The position numbers were made by a program, and so were the translations under genes. Under the pieces are notes generated by a model. The model was given only the letters and a program-made list of their open reading frames with translations. It was not told where the DNA came from and ran no database searches. Below are positions 36,501 to 48,280 of a stretch of DNA of 64,000 nucleotides, in pieces. Source of the stretch: Daedaleopsis sinensis (taxonomy: Eukaryota > Basidiomycota > Agaricomycetes > Polyporales > Polyporaceae); contig CM066306.1 of NCBI GenBank assembly GCA_033807695.1, positions 2,046,001 to 2,110,000 on the forward strand, read 5' to 3'. How positions within the stretch are numbered: the first letter of the stretch is position 1; each line of letters opens with the position of its first letter.

Positions 36501-38127
36501 CCCTCGCCAACCTTGCCCGGCCCACCGAACAGGCGCTCCGACTGGGCTTCGACGAGGCTCTTCTTGAGGGAAGTGAAAGATGCTTGATGATTCGATACGG
36601 CGCGCTGGATGCGATCCGAACTGAATCCGTGCGGCTCCTCCAGGAGGAAAGTCTGGGTGAGCATCTTTAAGAGGGTTGAGAATGAATCGAGGGTTTGGGT
36701 CATGTTGTTCTGCAGGTTCTTTGTGGCCCGCTGGGGCCATATGAGAAGGCAGACCACATTTGACACGAATGCGCCGACAATGACGATGAGAGCGACCTGG
36801 AGAAGGGTCTCCAATCCGCCTTCCTTGACGACACTGATAGGAACAACGATTTAGTTAACGAGCGAGGTTGAGCTGGTTGAGGGAGGCGTTACTTACACGA
36901 CGAAGAGAATGATGGCGGTCATACTGCATGCTTAAATAAACGTTGGTGGGATAACACCATACAAAGAGAAAGAAGCGTACCAGTGTTGAACGAAGGTTTT
37001 GCCATCCAGACCTTCATCCAAGCTACGAAGGACATACCAAACCCGATCATGACGAGGACGAGCAAATCTGCGAGCCATTCCCAGCCGGGTTGAAGCTCGA
37101 AGAACCAATAAACGGTCATGCTAGTGAGAGATACGGCGGTCGCAAAGATGAGACCCATCATGCAGAAGACGTCGGCTTCAACCATGCCTCCGAGAGTCTT
37201 GGCGGGGTTGAAGTAGACGGCACTAGAAGAGGAGATGAACAGGCGAGAATATTGAAGATGGTTCGGCACTTACATTGTGGCAACCATATGGCCTGAAGGG
37301 GAAGGGATACGCTCGTCTGGGCCATTGCTAGTGATGTCCGCTATGAAGCCCGAGAGGTACGGGGAGAAGGTGAACAAGGAGCCTATGAAGTAAGCGATAG
37401 AGCACTTGAGAATGTTGCGCTGAACGGTGGTCAGAGGGGGGAAGGTTGGTAGTGAAAACCGTTTACGAATAGACTCGGCTGGACGCTGTTGAGGAGAGGG
37501 AGCACGTTCTGTATGAGACCGATCCGAGTCCAAGTCAGAGCGATCACCGTCCGTGGTGGTGGAATAGTCGGGGGGAGAAGATGCAACTGTCCATGGACGA
37601 TCGTGTGACTGAGGACTGGTGTGTTCTGTCTCGAAAGGGTCGTGCACGCCATAGCCAGAGGGGGGATGTTCGAAGTATGAGGTGGTATTGCTCTCAGAGA
37701 CTACACGAGGAGAGTTGTATCTTGAAGGCAAGCGAGGGCTGGCAGGTGAACGCGAGAGGAGGGAAGGACGAAGTCGATCGTCTGCCATGAGCTGACCGAA
37801 GACGGTCCATTCGCGTTCTTCCTGGCGATCACGACTGCGGAGGAGGGTAGAGGCGACGTCCTGGAAGCGGGATATAGGACGATTCCTGTGTGAAGTTGGT
37901 GCTGTGGCAGATACTGAACGAGGGAATGCCGGACGAGAAGAGCTGTGGGGGAGAAGGGACGGGTGTTCGAGGGTGGAATGGGACGGATGAAGATGGGTGG
38001 ACTGTTCAGCAGAGCCAACGAAGGATGCGCCAGAGTCGAAAAGATAGGATTGGCGAATGGACGAGGGGATGGGGACTGCAGATGAAGGTGCGGGGCGTGT
38101 GCCCGAGGAATCTTGACCTGGATCCAT
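33589..38127 (-). CDS. BRE4-like / aromatic acid exporter (FUSC-fold) multi-pass membrane protein
   Basis: Sixteen exons: 38127-37274, 37222-36981, 36930-36897, 36833-36173, 36108-35828, 35777-35569, 35508-35231, 35157-35125, 35064-35027, 34973-34797, 34732-34583, 34528-34355, 34305-34129, 34078-34072, 34018-33863, 33807-33589; 1,229 residues. A disordered Ser/Pro-rich N-terminus (about 230 residues) precedes a first membrane block (NILKCSIAYFIGSLFTFSPY, HMVATIAVYFNPAKTLGGM, SMTAIILFVV). After a long soluble loop, a second block follows (ISFFVVISPTIGATNYLGVH, ENAWVLSIFGFFYSIPCFYY, DIGFHRAVAVIVGVVWAAIV, RYWWPAEARRELSRALGE). The C-terminal part has TVRQDFIVPVNRERREMVGN and ELDYLGRTLQDAFG. This two-block layout is that of the brefeldin-sensitivity protein 4 family and other fungal ER/plasma-membrane transporters. 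Exon 14 is only 7 nt (needed for EEWHTTVRQDF). Substrate unknown. Confidence 0.9.
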
Positions 38128-39532
38128 CCTTCAAATCTCGAGGAGAGGGGGACACTCACGGATCCTCATGCGCAGCGCGAGCAGTTGTAGTAGCAGGTGG
38201 CGGGCAGCATATGTCTGAGCAGCGGGCTTTGTATGTTTCCCGTACGTGGTCGTCGGGAACGAGTCGAATTCGACTCTTTGACGTTGTCCTGGACGCGTTC
38301 GCGCGCGTCATCGGCACGTGACCTCACCTTTGTCCCCCTGCATTATGGCATAGCCCTGCATCACCGAGTTAGTTTTTCTCCCTCCACGATGTATCCCACT
38401 CAGACTACGAAGAGCGCGAGGACGGCCAGCGAGCCACTCTAGATGCAAGTGCCGCTCCTATGTAGTGGGGCATAGGGGTAGGTCAGTATTCACAGCCAAT
38501 GGTGCCTATATCTACATGCTACTACTGACTTGCGATATATACAGTTGCGTCGTCCACCAGGCGAGGACCAGTAATAGTACTAGTCACCCGTCAATTAATC
38601 TAGAGGCTCTCAGCACATGTGAACACACCGTTAGTCGCAGTAAGGAACGAGTTAATGTGGATGTCAGATCTGCGCTAACTCGTAGGAATTGGAACTGCTG
38701 CGGGCAGTTCTATGTACCATCAGCGGTACCGTCTGCACTTCAGTAACATATAAGCGTGCTCTTAGATTTGGACCACTCTGCTCTCCGGACATCCTCGGAA
38801 ATCCCGGGGTTCACTCCGAAAGAAGCGCGGCCGGACGGATCTCATTGGTGCCAAGGACGACAGAGAGTGGGCGTGCGTAGTCTCCGTTGCAGACTGTAGA
38901 AGACAGATGATAGTAAGTTGAGCGCAGGGCTCAACTTATGGTCATCAATACATCAACGCCCTGCTGTGCTGCGGCCGCTCCGCGGGCGCGTCGGTTAGAG
39001 GCGAGCGAGTGAGGTACGAGGCCTACGTAGGCCTCCCGCCAGTCCGCTTGAATTTGCACCACCAGAAGATGGTGCATGCGCGAGCGAGCACTCGTCGCGC
39101 TCCAATCATAGGTAAGTATACCGCCGCCATTGCGTTTGCATCTACCAGCTCATTCCACTCAGTACTCCACCTACCGTCAGGTTGTTGCCGTTCTCGACGA
39201 AGTGCAGTTGTGCTTGCTCCGTGCGTGTCTTGGGACACGCATCTCCGCCCTTACGTTCACAGTATCCCTTCGACGGGTCGTCGTAGCCACTAGTGCTCAC
39301 GCTCCACATGATCAGGTAGGATCCTGATCATCTCAAACGTCTGGGCAGGTGGGCGATGGACTGGATGCTACTGTCGAGAGAGCATGTGCAAGTGCTGTGC
39401 TCTTCGACTTCTATCACGATCATTATGGCCATATAGCCGGTCCATATATACACCGTCCCGCTTTCCCAGCCCCTTTTCTGTCTCCACTCCCTCTCCTCCC
39501 TCACGACCTCCTCCCTCATCCCAGAGATCATC
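38128..39532. other. Divergent intergenic region between the BRE4-like and chitinase genes
   Basis: About 1.4 kb separating two divergent starts. It contains a TATA box for the chitinase but no supported ORF, tRNA or repeat. Confidence 0.6.
39445..39450 (+). promoter_or_regulatory. Probable TATA box of the chitinase gene
   Basis: A TATATA element 83 bp upstream of the chitinase ATG, followed by a C/T-rich leader (39470-39525) of the kind found at strongly regulated fungal transcription starts. None of the housekeeping genes here shows such a box, which suggests this gene is inducible (inference). Confidence 0.5.
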
Positions 39533-41029
39533 ATGAAGTCCATCCTCTCCTTCGCCCTCCTCGCCTTGCCTCTCGTTTACGCCAAGTCACGTTCTCTCAA
39601 GCGCACCTGTCCTCCCAAGCACTCCTCAGCTCCAAACAATACTGCATCCGACTCTTCTCTAGTTTCGGCTGCGTGGTATGCTGGTTGGCACTCGTCTGAC
39701 TTCCCTCTCGATGCGGTCTCCTGGTCCAAGTACTCTCACTTGACATACTCTTTTGCGTGAGTATCCTCCTTTGATCTCCCCTCTCCATGACTCTCATTGG
39801 CCCAAGTATTACGACTCCGGATGTCACCCAACTCTCCCTCGAAGGTTCAAACCCTGACCTTCTTCCGACCTTCGTCGATACTGCCCACAAGAATGCAAGT
39901 CTCTCTTTTTATCTGAACGTCGACTGTACTTGACCCCCTCCTCAGGGTGTCAAAGCACTTGTGTCCGTCGGCGGTTGGACCGGTTCACTCTTCTATTCTA
40001 CCGCCGTGGGAAGCGCTGAAAATCGCACCGCTTTCGTCAAGACCATCACCGACTTCGCCACAAAGTACAACCTCGATGGGATTGACTTCGAGTGCGTTAC
40101 ATTCTGACAATATCTACGCTGCGGTACTCAATTATCCAATATATCTAGCTGGGAGTATCCTGGCACCCAAGGAATCGGCTGTAACGCCATCAACCCGGAT
40201 GACACTACCAATTTTCTCGCTTTCCTCGAGCAGCTTCGCGCCAATTCTGTTGGCAAAAACCTCATCCTCACCGCTGCCACTTCCATCTTTCCCTGGGTTG
40301 GTCCTGATGGAGAGCGTCTCTCCGACGTCTCCGGCTTTGCGAAGCAGCTCGATTGGATCGCCATCATGAACTACGATATTTGGGGCTCCTGGAGTGACTC
40401 TGTTGGTCCAAATGCCCCTCTCGACGACACTTGTGCCTCCTCCGCAAACCAGCAAGGCAGCGCCGTTAGTGCCGTCGCTCAATGGTCCGCTGCTGGAATG
40501 CCTGCAAATCAGATCGTCCTCGGTGTCGCTGCGTATGGCCACTCTTTCCACGTCAGCCCTCCCAACGCAGTCTCTTCCGACGGTCAACTCAATGCGTACC
40601 CTGCCTTCGACAATGACCAGCAGCCTACCGGCGACAAGTGGGACGACCCCGCCGGTACCGACGAGTGTGGTAATGCTGCTGGTCCCGGTGGCAACTTCGA
40701 TTTCTGGGGTCTCATCGACAACGGCTTCCTCCAAGCTAACGGCTCGGTGGCGGCTGGCATTGATTACAGATTTGACACCTGCAGCCAGACTGTGAGTGCA
40801 CCTGTTGAGCGTCAGCTTGCGCCGCCCTTGACAATCTACCTGCTTCTAGGCATACGTTTACAACAAGCAGACCAACGTCATGGTCTCCTTTGACGACACT
40901 CGTGCCTTCACGGCCAAGGGTGCCTTCATCAAGAGCCAGCAGCTCCGTGGTTTCGCTATGTGGGAGGCTGGCGGTGACTCGAAGGATATCCTCCTCGACT
41001 CTATCCGTGCCGCCGCTGGTGCAGTGTGA
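39533..41029 (+). CDS. Secreted GH18 chitinase
   Basis: Five exons: 39533-39756, 39807-39894, 39946-40091, 40149-40791, 40850-41029; 426 residues. Signal peptide MKSILSFALLALPLVYA, then KALVSVGGWTGS (SxGG motif) and the catalytic DxxDxDxE in NLDGIDFDWEYPG, with Glu as acid; MNYDIWG (substrate-binding Tyr) and FAMWEAGGDS close the barrel. No chitin-binding module, Ser/Thr linker or GPI signal is seen, so it is a single-domain secreted enzyme hydrolysing beta-1,4-GlcNAc chains, fitting wall remodelling or mycoparasitism/nutrition. Intron 3 interrupts the catalytic motif inside the codon of the last Asp. Intron 2 (39895-39945) has a GC donor (AAT|GCAAGT). Confidence 0.95.
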
Positions 41030-44000
41030 GATGACGAAAGCAGTTCCTGCATGTCAGAGATAATCGATGAGGATGAGGCCTTGAGGCGCCAAGTCGTTCG
41101 CAGGTCGTACGGTCGCTGCATAAGCGTCTACATAGTCATGTCGCATGGAGATATTGCCCAATGCAATCGAATTGCAAATGAACGAGTGTCAACGCGTCTT
41201 CGTCCGAACTTTCCATGCAAGTTCGCATCTCCCCGGAGTTTACTCAGGCGGGAGAGGCGACATCGCATGAGTAAGTACTTCAGTAGGCACCGTAGAGGGG
41301 GTTGTTAGCGCTTCCGAGTCGGTCATTGCACATTTCGGCTGTGCCGATGACATTGACCCGGTGGTGGAATGGGGAGGCGATCGTGCGACGCGAGAGAAGC
41401 GACAACTAATAGCAGCAAGTCGGTGGACCAGTTTGGGAACAAAGGCGAAGATCAAGTTGGAGGATAACCACATGGGGATGGCGGGAATCTACCTGAGCCT
41501 CGGATAGCATATTCTGCTTATCCATGTCTGTAAGCCGGGGATGCGCAATCAGTACGCAATATACGACGTCATAACTTGGGAACAGTAGAGCTGGACACTG
41601 TCCTGCCGGTTGGGTCTCCACCGGGTTTGGTCGACCACCGGGTGCGATATGCCCAAACTCCGTCCTGCCCTCAACCCGAGATATGCCATTTGCGCTAGTC
41701 CGGGTGGCCGACGTTATGCATATGCTACTGAAAGACGGAATATCATATCGAGATAGATGACCGGTTCGAGCGGATATCGAAAATTGAGAACTTGCACCAA
41801 CCCGGAGTCGGCCACCGCCTAGAACGTTCGAATGGCATTTGCTTCAGCTCCAGGAGCCGTGCACCAGATATCTCCGCCACGCACCACACGGCCATCTTGT
41901 ACCGGTATAACCACGAGCTTCCCGCGGGGGCCGTGACTCCACGACCTTGGACGGGCCCCTTGGTCTGTTTAGCCGACTGTCTCTTGACGAAGATATGTGC
42001 TCACCGTGTTATTGTTCTGGTTCCTGTATCGCAAGCGGCTTGGATACGTACATGGAAATAGGAGACAATTGAACCGTACTACCGACTTCAGAACACGAAT
42101 GGTAGTGAATATTGGCGAGGCTGCAATGCGGAGCAAGAGGAAGAAGGTCAGCTACGGTCATGGAACCACCTTGCGTACATAGTCGTTCCATGACCGGTGC
42201 CGACTACCCACCCGCGGAGGTGGCATGCCATTAACCGTGGACGGCTGTGAGATCCGTGAGTTCGGCTTTAGCCCCTCTGGTACGCAGCTACCGGTGTTAA
42301 GGTGTCAAGTGTCACGTGTACACCGATTCTCCGGGAAAGCACATGGTGTGTAGGCGAGAGCTGTAGGTTGGTTACCAGGTGACGTCCTCCGGGTCGGTCT
42401 TTTGGTGCGTGGTGACAGAGGCCTGCCGCTGAATACGTGAGCGAGAGAAGCGGGCAATCCTGGAATCAGTGTAATTTCTTTTCAGTGTCAACGTCGGGAC
42501 TAGATGTCAGTCAAATAGCAGTTTCTGTTGAGATTGCGACTTGTAGCGGGTTGGTCAGCGGACGCTCTTCGCGGAGGTGGTCGGAGGTAGATGCGTGTAC
42601 TAGGCGAGATAACCTGGTTGATCCATATGCATGCTCACGACATCTGTACCCAACCATACGAGGGCTGGGAGCTTGTGCCGTCAGTCTTGCCTTCGCACCA
42701 CAAGGCTCGAACAAAGTATCAGTCATGAGACTAGTAGTGTGGACTACGTGCTGTTTTCATGGAACCTTGACACCTTCTGCCAGGCTTCCACCGCCCTCCC
42801 ACACTATCCACCGCCTGGCATCTGTCGTGCACTGGATGAGCAAGAATCCCTTGGAATAAGAATGACTCTGACAGTGAGGCGGTGTCATCGTCTTCCTCGG
42901 ACGTGAACATGATGGTTGTAGGTGGGACCAGAGATAACTGCGCAGCAGTGCGGGACCGGCGACCGCATCCTCGTGTCTCATTCATCTTGGAGTTCCCCAT
43001 AGCCGCTAGTAGCTCGCGCCGGCTTCTCGAACAGGCAGAACTGTTGTTTCGCAGGACGCAAACGTCGGCAGTGCCTTGCTGGGCGAGAGAATTTGTCTGC
43101 CAACAATAGATTCCTTGCGCTCACGCATACTCACCGCTCGTCAATGTTGTTCCGCCCATCGCGAGTAATACAAGCATGAGAGAACAGGATCTGTTAGGTC
43201 GAGAAGGAAAGCATTGAATAGCAGTGTACGTACTGAATGATAACGAGACACACGCCGCCCATAGCAGAGCATTCGAAGCCAACTTCTACAACGTCGACGT
43301 TGAGTGAAGGCGTGCTGCCAATTGGCGTGTTGGAATACTATGAGGGTACCTGTCTGCGAGACAAGAGGCCTGGTAAGGTACTATGCATGCGCTCGGAAAT
43401 GTACTTGACACGATTGCTGCAAAACGCAAATTGAAATCTGTTCTGCAGATCTAGAGCGATATTCACTAGTATGCAGTGACTGTATCCGGTGATGTGAGCT
43501 GTCCCATACACTTCTTACCCACCTCCGGGGTCGCGGTGACACTAGGTATCCGGCGGTTAAGAAATCCGTAGAAGTACGAACGCAGTTACGCCCGGTACTC
43601 ACGAGGGGTTGTGCGTCTTCCGGGCCGAGTCAGATAGACATTGAATCCGTAACCGCTGTTCTCGAGGCTATACATCCGCGATTTGAAGACGTTCGAGAAT
43701 GAGAACGAGTCCGCCGGTCCGGTATGACGACTCTCACAGCCTTATTTGTCTGGCATTGTTTCTCACGGCGCTCCGCTGATCGGCGAAAGACCGTCATGAT
43801 GTGGAGATACACAGCAAGCCGACGTCGGGGCAGGCCTAGGACGTGTAGGCTTGAGCTGCGCGCCGAACCAGGTGCGCTTCGGAACTAGAGAAGTCGACTG
43901 CGCCAACTGACAACACTCGGGCGCGAGATGGACCAACAGCAATCAGATGACATTCGCTGTGAGTCTGCGACTTGCAACATCAGGGCCACATCCACATGTT

Positions 44001-47000
44001 CATTCACTGGAAAGGAACGGAGGCGCTCACCGTGTGTGCATCGGGGTACTAGCCGCTGTGCTGTCAGCAGGCGGCGTGTAGCCTTAAGCTTGGCGTTACA
44101 TGTCGAGCGGCGGCGATGTCTGGATGGGAGTCAGGAGGAGCAATGTATTAGCCACGTAGAGGGAGCGTCTCGCGCTAGCGCGACATAGTATCTGTGGAAC
44201 ATCTTGGATTTTGGCGGCGCACAAGCCTTGAAGTGGCACTGCAAACCGGAGACTCTCCTGATGGTACGCCGGTCAGCGTGAGGAGAATCGGCAAAGGAGA
44301 CGGAGAGTAAGCTCCGCACGGGGACGAGGCAGAACGAGGAGCATGTGGTCGTGTACTGCACGCATTACGTTTTGAACGTTGAGATCTGTTTGCGCTTGAC
44401 GTCGCAGGCGGGATAAGGGCGAATGTGCGGAGATTGCGCACCGCACCGACTGAGGCGGATGAGGGCCGCGTGCGTCCGGAGCCGACGCCAATGAGCTCAT
44501 GCTCGTGGACCATCCGCGACCGGTGTGATGATCTGCAGTAGCTTTTGCGCAACGTTTGGACACTGCCGGCCTGTGTAGAAGGGTGATTAATACAGCTGAT
44601 GCACACAGCGCAGAGGTAAACTCGCGGAGGCTGTCTGAAGGCTGTGATCATTAACGTTGGAACTTCAACAGTGGCTAGCGCTCACTCGCGTGCTGACTCA
44701 GCAGATCTCGTAGATCTGCCACGTGGATCTTACCTCTTACTGCGACATTCTTTCGGACCCTCCTTCGAGAAAGTTGCCGACTTCACCGAGTTTTGCTCAA
44801 TGTTTATACACTATAGACTCAGACTCTGGAGTGTACTGGTGCTCCTGCCATAGCTTCAATCTAGTAAGCATCATACATCTACTGCAATCTACTAATCAGC
44901 AGGCGTGAGCGTATAACCTCAGGCTGCAATATCGGACCACGTAGTTCCACTGTGCCCCGCACATTGCACGGCTTATTGTAAATCCCGGGCGTACTACATG
45001 AGATATACCAGGCGCATAGAAGACACATTAACAAGCCGCCTTTTTGCCGTTCAAATCCTGTTGCCTGATTAAACTGATCACTTTTTGACTAGCTTTCGCG
45101 TGACGGGAGAATACCGCCGCGTCCGTACGAAAGCCGGGCACACGCAATGCCAGGCCAGGTCTAAGTGCCCGTGGGTAGCGTCTGACCCCTCTCACCTCTG
45201 CCGCCGCGTCTCTGACATGCGTGTGCAGCTCTCAGGCCTCGTTATCCTCATCTTACCGCGCTCGCCTTGTTCTCCGGGGAGTCGGGACAGTAGCACCGTT
45301 GTCTGGATCCTGGAAGATCACTCCACCTTGAGCTTCGCCGTTGATACATGCCCTGTTTTATGATCTTCTTATCCGCGCGCTGGAGGTCCGCCCGTCGAAG
45401 GAGCCGCGGAGCTGAACAATTCAATGAGGGCCGGTCTCCCCCTTCGGCTTGACCCACCGGCAAGAGCGTATACGTGTACGTTCCACGCCTTCCCATGGCG
45501 TGTAGCTGCTACAGAACTCAACGATTACATACTCACAGGGTCATATGTCCTGAAGGTTGTCCTCATTTCGAAGGAACCACATGCATGAACCGCAATGGAG
45601 ATGTTCCGACGCTCATGTTCTGACATAGCGACTTGCATAGGGATCCTCGCATTACTGCAGTGACCACACGTACCATCGTTCCTACTGCCGAACGGGAAGA
45701 CTTGTCAAATGTTCGTGGAACCGCGGCGGCAGACTAGAGCGATCGATGCACCTGCTATAATGACTTTCGGGCTCGAGCGCTTCCAGATTGGCGTCTTTGA
45801 GATTTCAGGTAAGTTCTGATCACACCAGGATCACACCGAGCTCTATGAAATACGCTTACCCACCATATACCTCTGCCTAGGCCAGATCTTACACTTTGAA
45901 GGTTGGGCGACGTCTATGGACCGAGTAGACGCCCAATCGGGACGGCTATCTGCAACGCAGCTTGTGGCCCAGGAACGATCGTCCGGAGTAGGAGGGGTCA
46001 TGACCTTAAGTGTTGGCAAGATGAAAAGTGTCCAACTGCGGTTCCTGACTTCGAGTCGCTCCCCAGTGCCCACATGTTGTTGAACGAGAGCCCTCCGCCG
46101 CCCGCTGCCGCTCGACAGTATCACTGCGGACAGTGCGCTCGCTAGTACCATGGTGACCATACTGGATCATAGACGGGCTTCTTGAGGCTTCCTGGGACCT
46201 GCCGTGATACATGCCGTCGAGGTATGCGATGCCACCTCAAGTGTATTAGCTGATACTTATACGTCGGCGCCCGAGAATCAGGAGATGGCCAGTCGGAATC
46301 GCCAGTGGGAGACGGTGCACTGTACTGTACGGACATGTCTTAGGGCAGTGCCCGGGGAGCAAGGCTGAAGGCAATCAAATTCGGGCAAGATATGGGATCG
46401 ACCTATGTACATGCATACATGTGCTGTGCATGTAGGCCGCCGACCCGGCGAAGCATCGGTGGGTGGTAGGCTCAGAATTCCGGATCAGATGATGATGAGC
46501 GAAGAGACTGATGAGATGAGTGCGCTACCTATGAGGGCTTGAAGGCATATCGAGCCAAATGGAGAATCCTCCCTCAGTAGTCTCGATAAGCGGGCTTGCA
46601 CATAAGTACCGTGCGTGCGTGGAGTACGCGCGATGCCTACCTACCCACTCGGTTTCCGATATGTGAGGTAATTGAGCGCATGCTATACCCGGAGCAGTCG
46701 CAACCAGAATGGCGCTCCGAATTGCTTGCGAAGCCGGTGATGCATGCCGGGGACAGCTGGAATATTGCGGATGAGATTGATGGGGAAGGCTTGGCACGGA
46801 GGGGAAAATGGTTCGACCTGCAGGTATAGCTTCGTGTAGGACGTTTCGCCGGAGGCCGAGGGCTGTAAGAGAGATTCGGTTCGTGCTTCGCCAACTCGTA
46901 CTCTACGTGGATCGTCTCCGAGGGCGGATATGCAGTGCAATATGCTTTGGAGCTTCGGAATATATTGATGATAACGGGCACATGGTCGGGGAACCGCGCC

Positions 47001-48280
47001 TATCCCACAAAGGAAAAGATCTGAGATTTTCTGATGGGGAAAGAGTAGCGATGGTTACATGGGACGTGCGCATGTTTCAGGCAAGAGCGGAGGAGGACTA
47101 AATAGACCGATAGGACGGTTCGTATGATTAACGTCGAGTGGTCTGCGTCAGGTGAGAGGGGGTGAGAGATGGTACTTGGGGAAACACCGGGGCGATATTG
47201 TGCTTGTGCGTTGAACGTCGCGGTCTTGGTCTTGGAATGAGCGACGGACGTCGTCGTGAGAGAGACTGGCGAGAGGTGTACAGCAGCGAGGGAAGATCCT
47301 ACTACGGACCGAGAGTTAAGGTTAAAGAACAAATGAGAGAAGCGTGCGGAACCCTTTGGGGAGGGAGCCGACGCAAGACGGTTTGATGGGAGGCCGAGGA
47401 TGGAGGGACCGGAAAGACAGGGGTACCGGAGAAGCAGATGTCGGTAGAAGAGGCTATGAGAGGGCGCTCGAAAACGGCGTGGAAGACGTGTAAGTACTTA
47501 GTACGATGAGGGTGGTAGCCGGGGAGCCGGGAAAGAGAGGGTTGCCAGGGATCGGTAAGTTCGGCATGTGTGAGCGGGTAGGAGTTGTGAGAGGCGGAGA
47601 GGGCAGTTGGTCGAGGATATGCTTATGGTCTGTTTTGTGCGGGGAAGGAGGAGGTGAGTAGCTCGAGGGACGGATGCGGAGCGTTCTAGAAAGAAACAAT
47701 ATGGAGCGTGAGAAGGGCTAGCGTCGATCGAGGTCTTAGTCATTACTGCCGATAGTATCGCGGAAATGGAGCGGTGGTTTAGACGAACTCGGGAGATCGC
47801 GGGGAGAGTGGTCGAGGAGCATGGCCGAGGGTCGAGTTGAAGTTGAGGGCGTCGGGGGTGAGGACGAGGAGGAGGATGGTGCGGCTGGAGCGGCTGCGGC
47901 AATGTCGAGGCGGGAGCTGGGCGCGGGGTGCGGGGATGGATGGCCGGAGTGAGAGCAGAGTCGGGGCGTCAGTTCGCGGCGGGCGCGCGGGGAGACGCGC
48001 GTGGATAGACGCTGGCCACGCTCCGCTGCGTCCGAGAGAGCGTCGAGTGTAGGTTGTACCTGGGTTGTACTTAATGCGAATGGGCCGCTAGTGCTCCTCG
48101 TCTGCCTTTCCTTTCGCCCCCCTTCCGCCGTCCCTTTCCCCCTTCCCCTTCCCCCCTGGGTCCACGGCTCTCCGCGTCCCACGTCGCGCTCCGCCCCAGC
48201 CCCTTGCTTGCTTTCCCACTTGGCCCCCGCCGCTCCCGCGCCCCCTTTCCATTTGCCTTTTATCCTACTATTTTTGTATA
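41030..48280. other. 7.25 kb without a supportable gene
   Basis: All open frames are short (158 codons or fewer), overlap one another on both strands, and show no family motif or coherent exon chain. A minus-strand stretch around 46.6-47.0 kb has vague glutathione-transferase-like spacing but cannot be joined. No tRNA arms, tandem repeats or TIRs stand out. It may hold decayed genes, long noncoding RNAs or old transposon remains. Confidence 0.5.

Noticed and set aside
41240..42191. Minus-strand hydrophobic pieces that could be exons of a basidiomycete seven-helix surface protein
   Set aside because: Pieces are in different frames without consistent splice sites; no chain could be built.
45040..45075. 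GTTCAAATCC box as a tRNA gene
   Set aside because: Flanking bases do not pair into a T-stem and no upstream A box or anticodon stem is present.
46525..46981. Minus-strand stretch resembling the N-terminal thioredoxin-like part of fungal glutathione transferases (INLIRNIPAVPGM-type segment)
   Set aside because: Only one short segment fits, no ICP-A-RV start motif and no downstream exons; similarity is too weak to call even a pseudogene.
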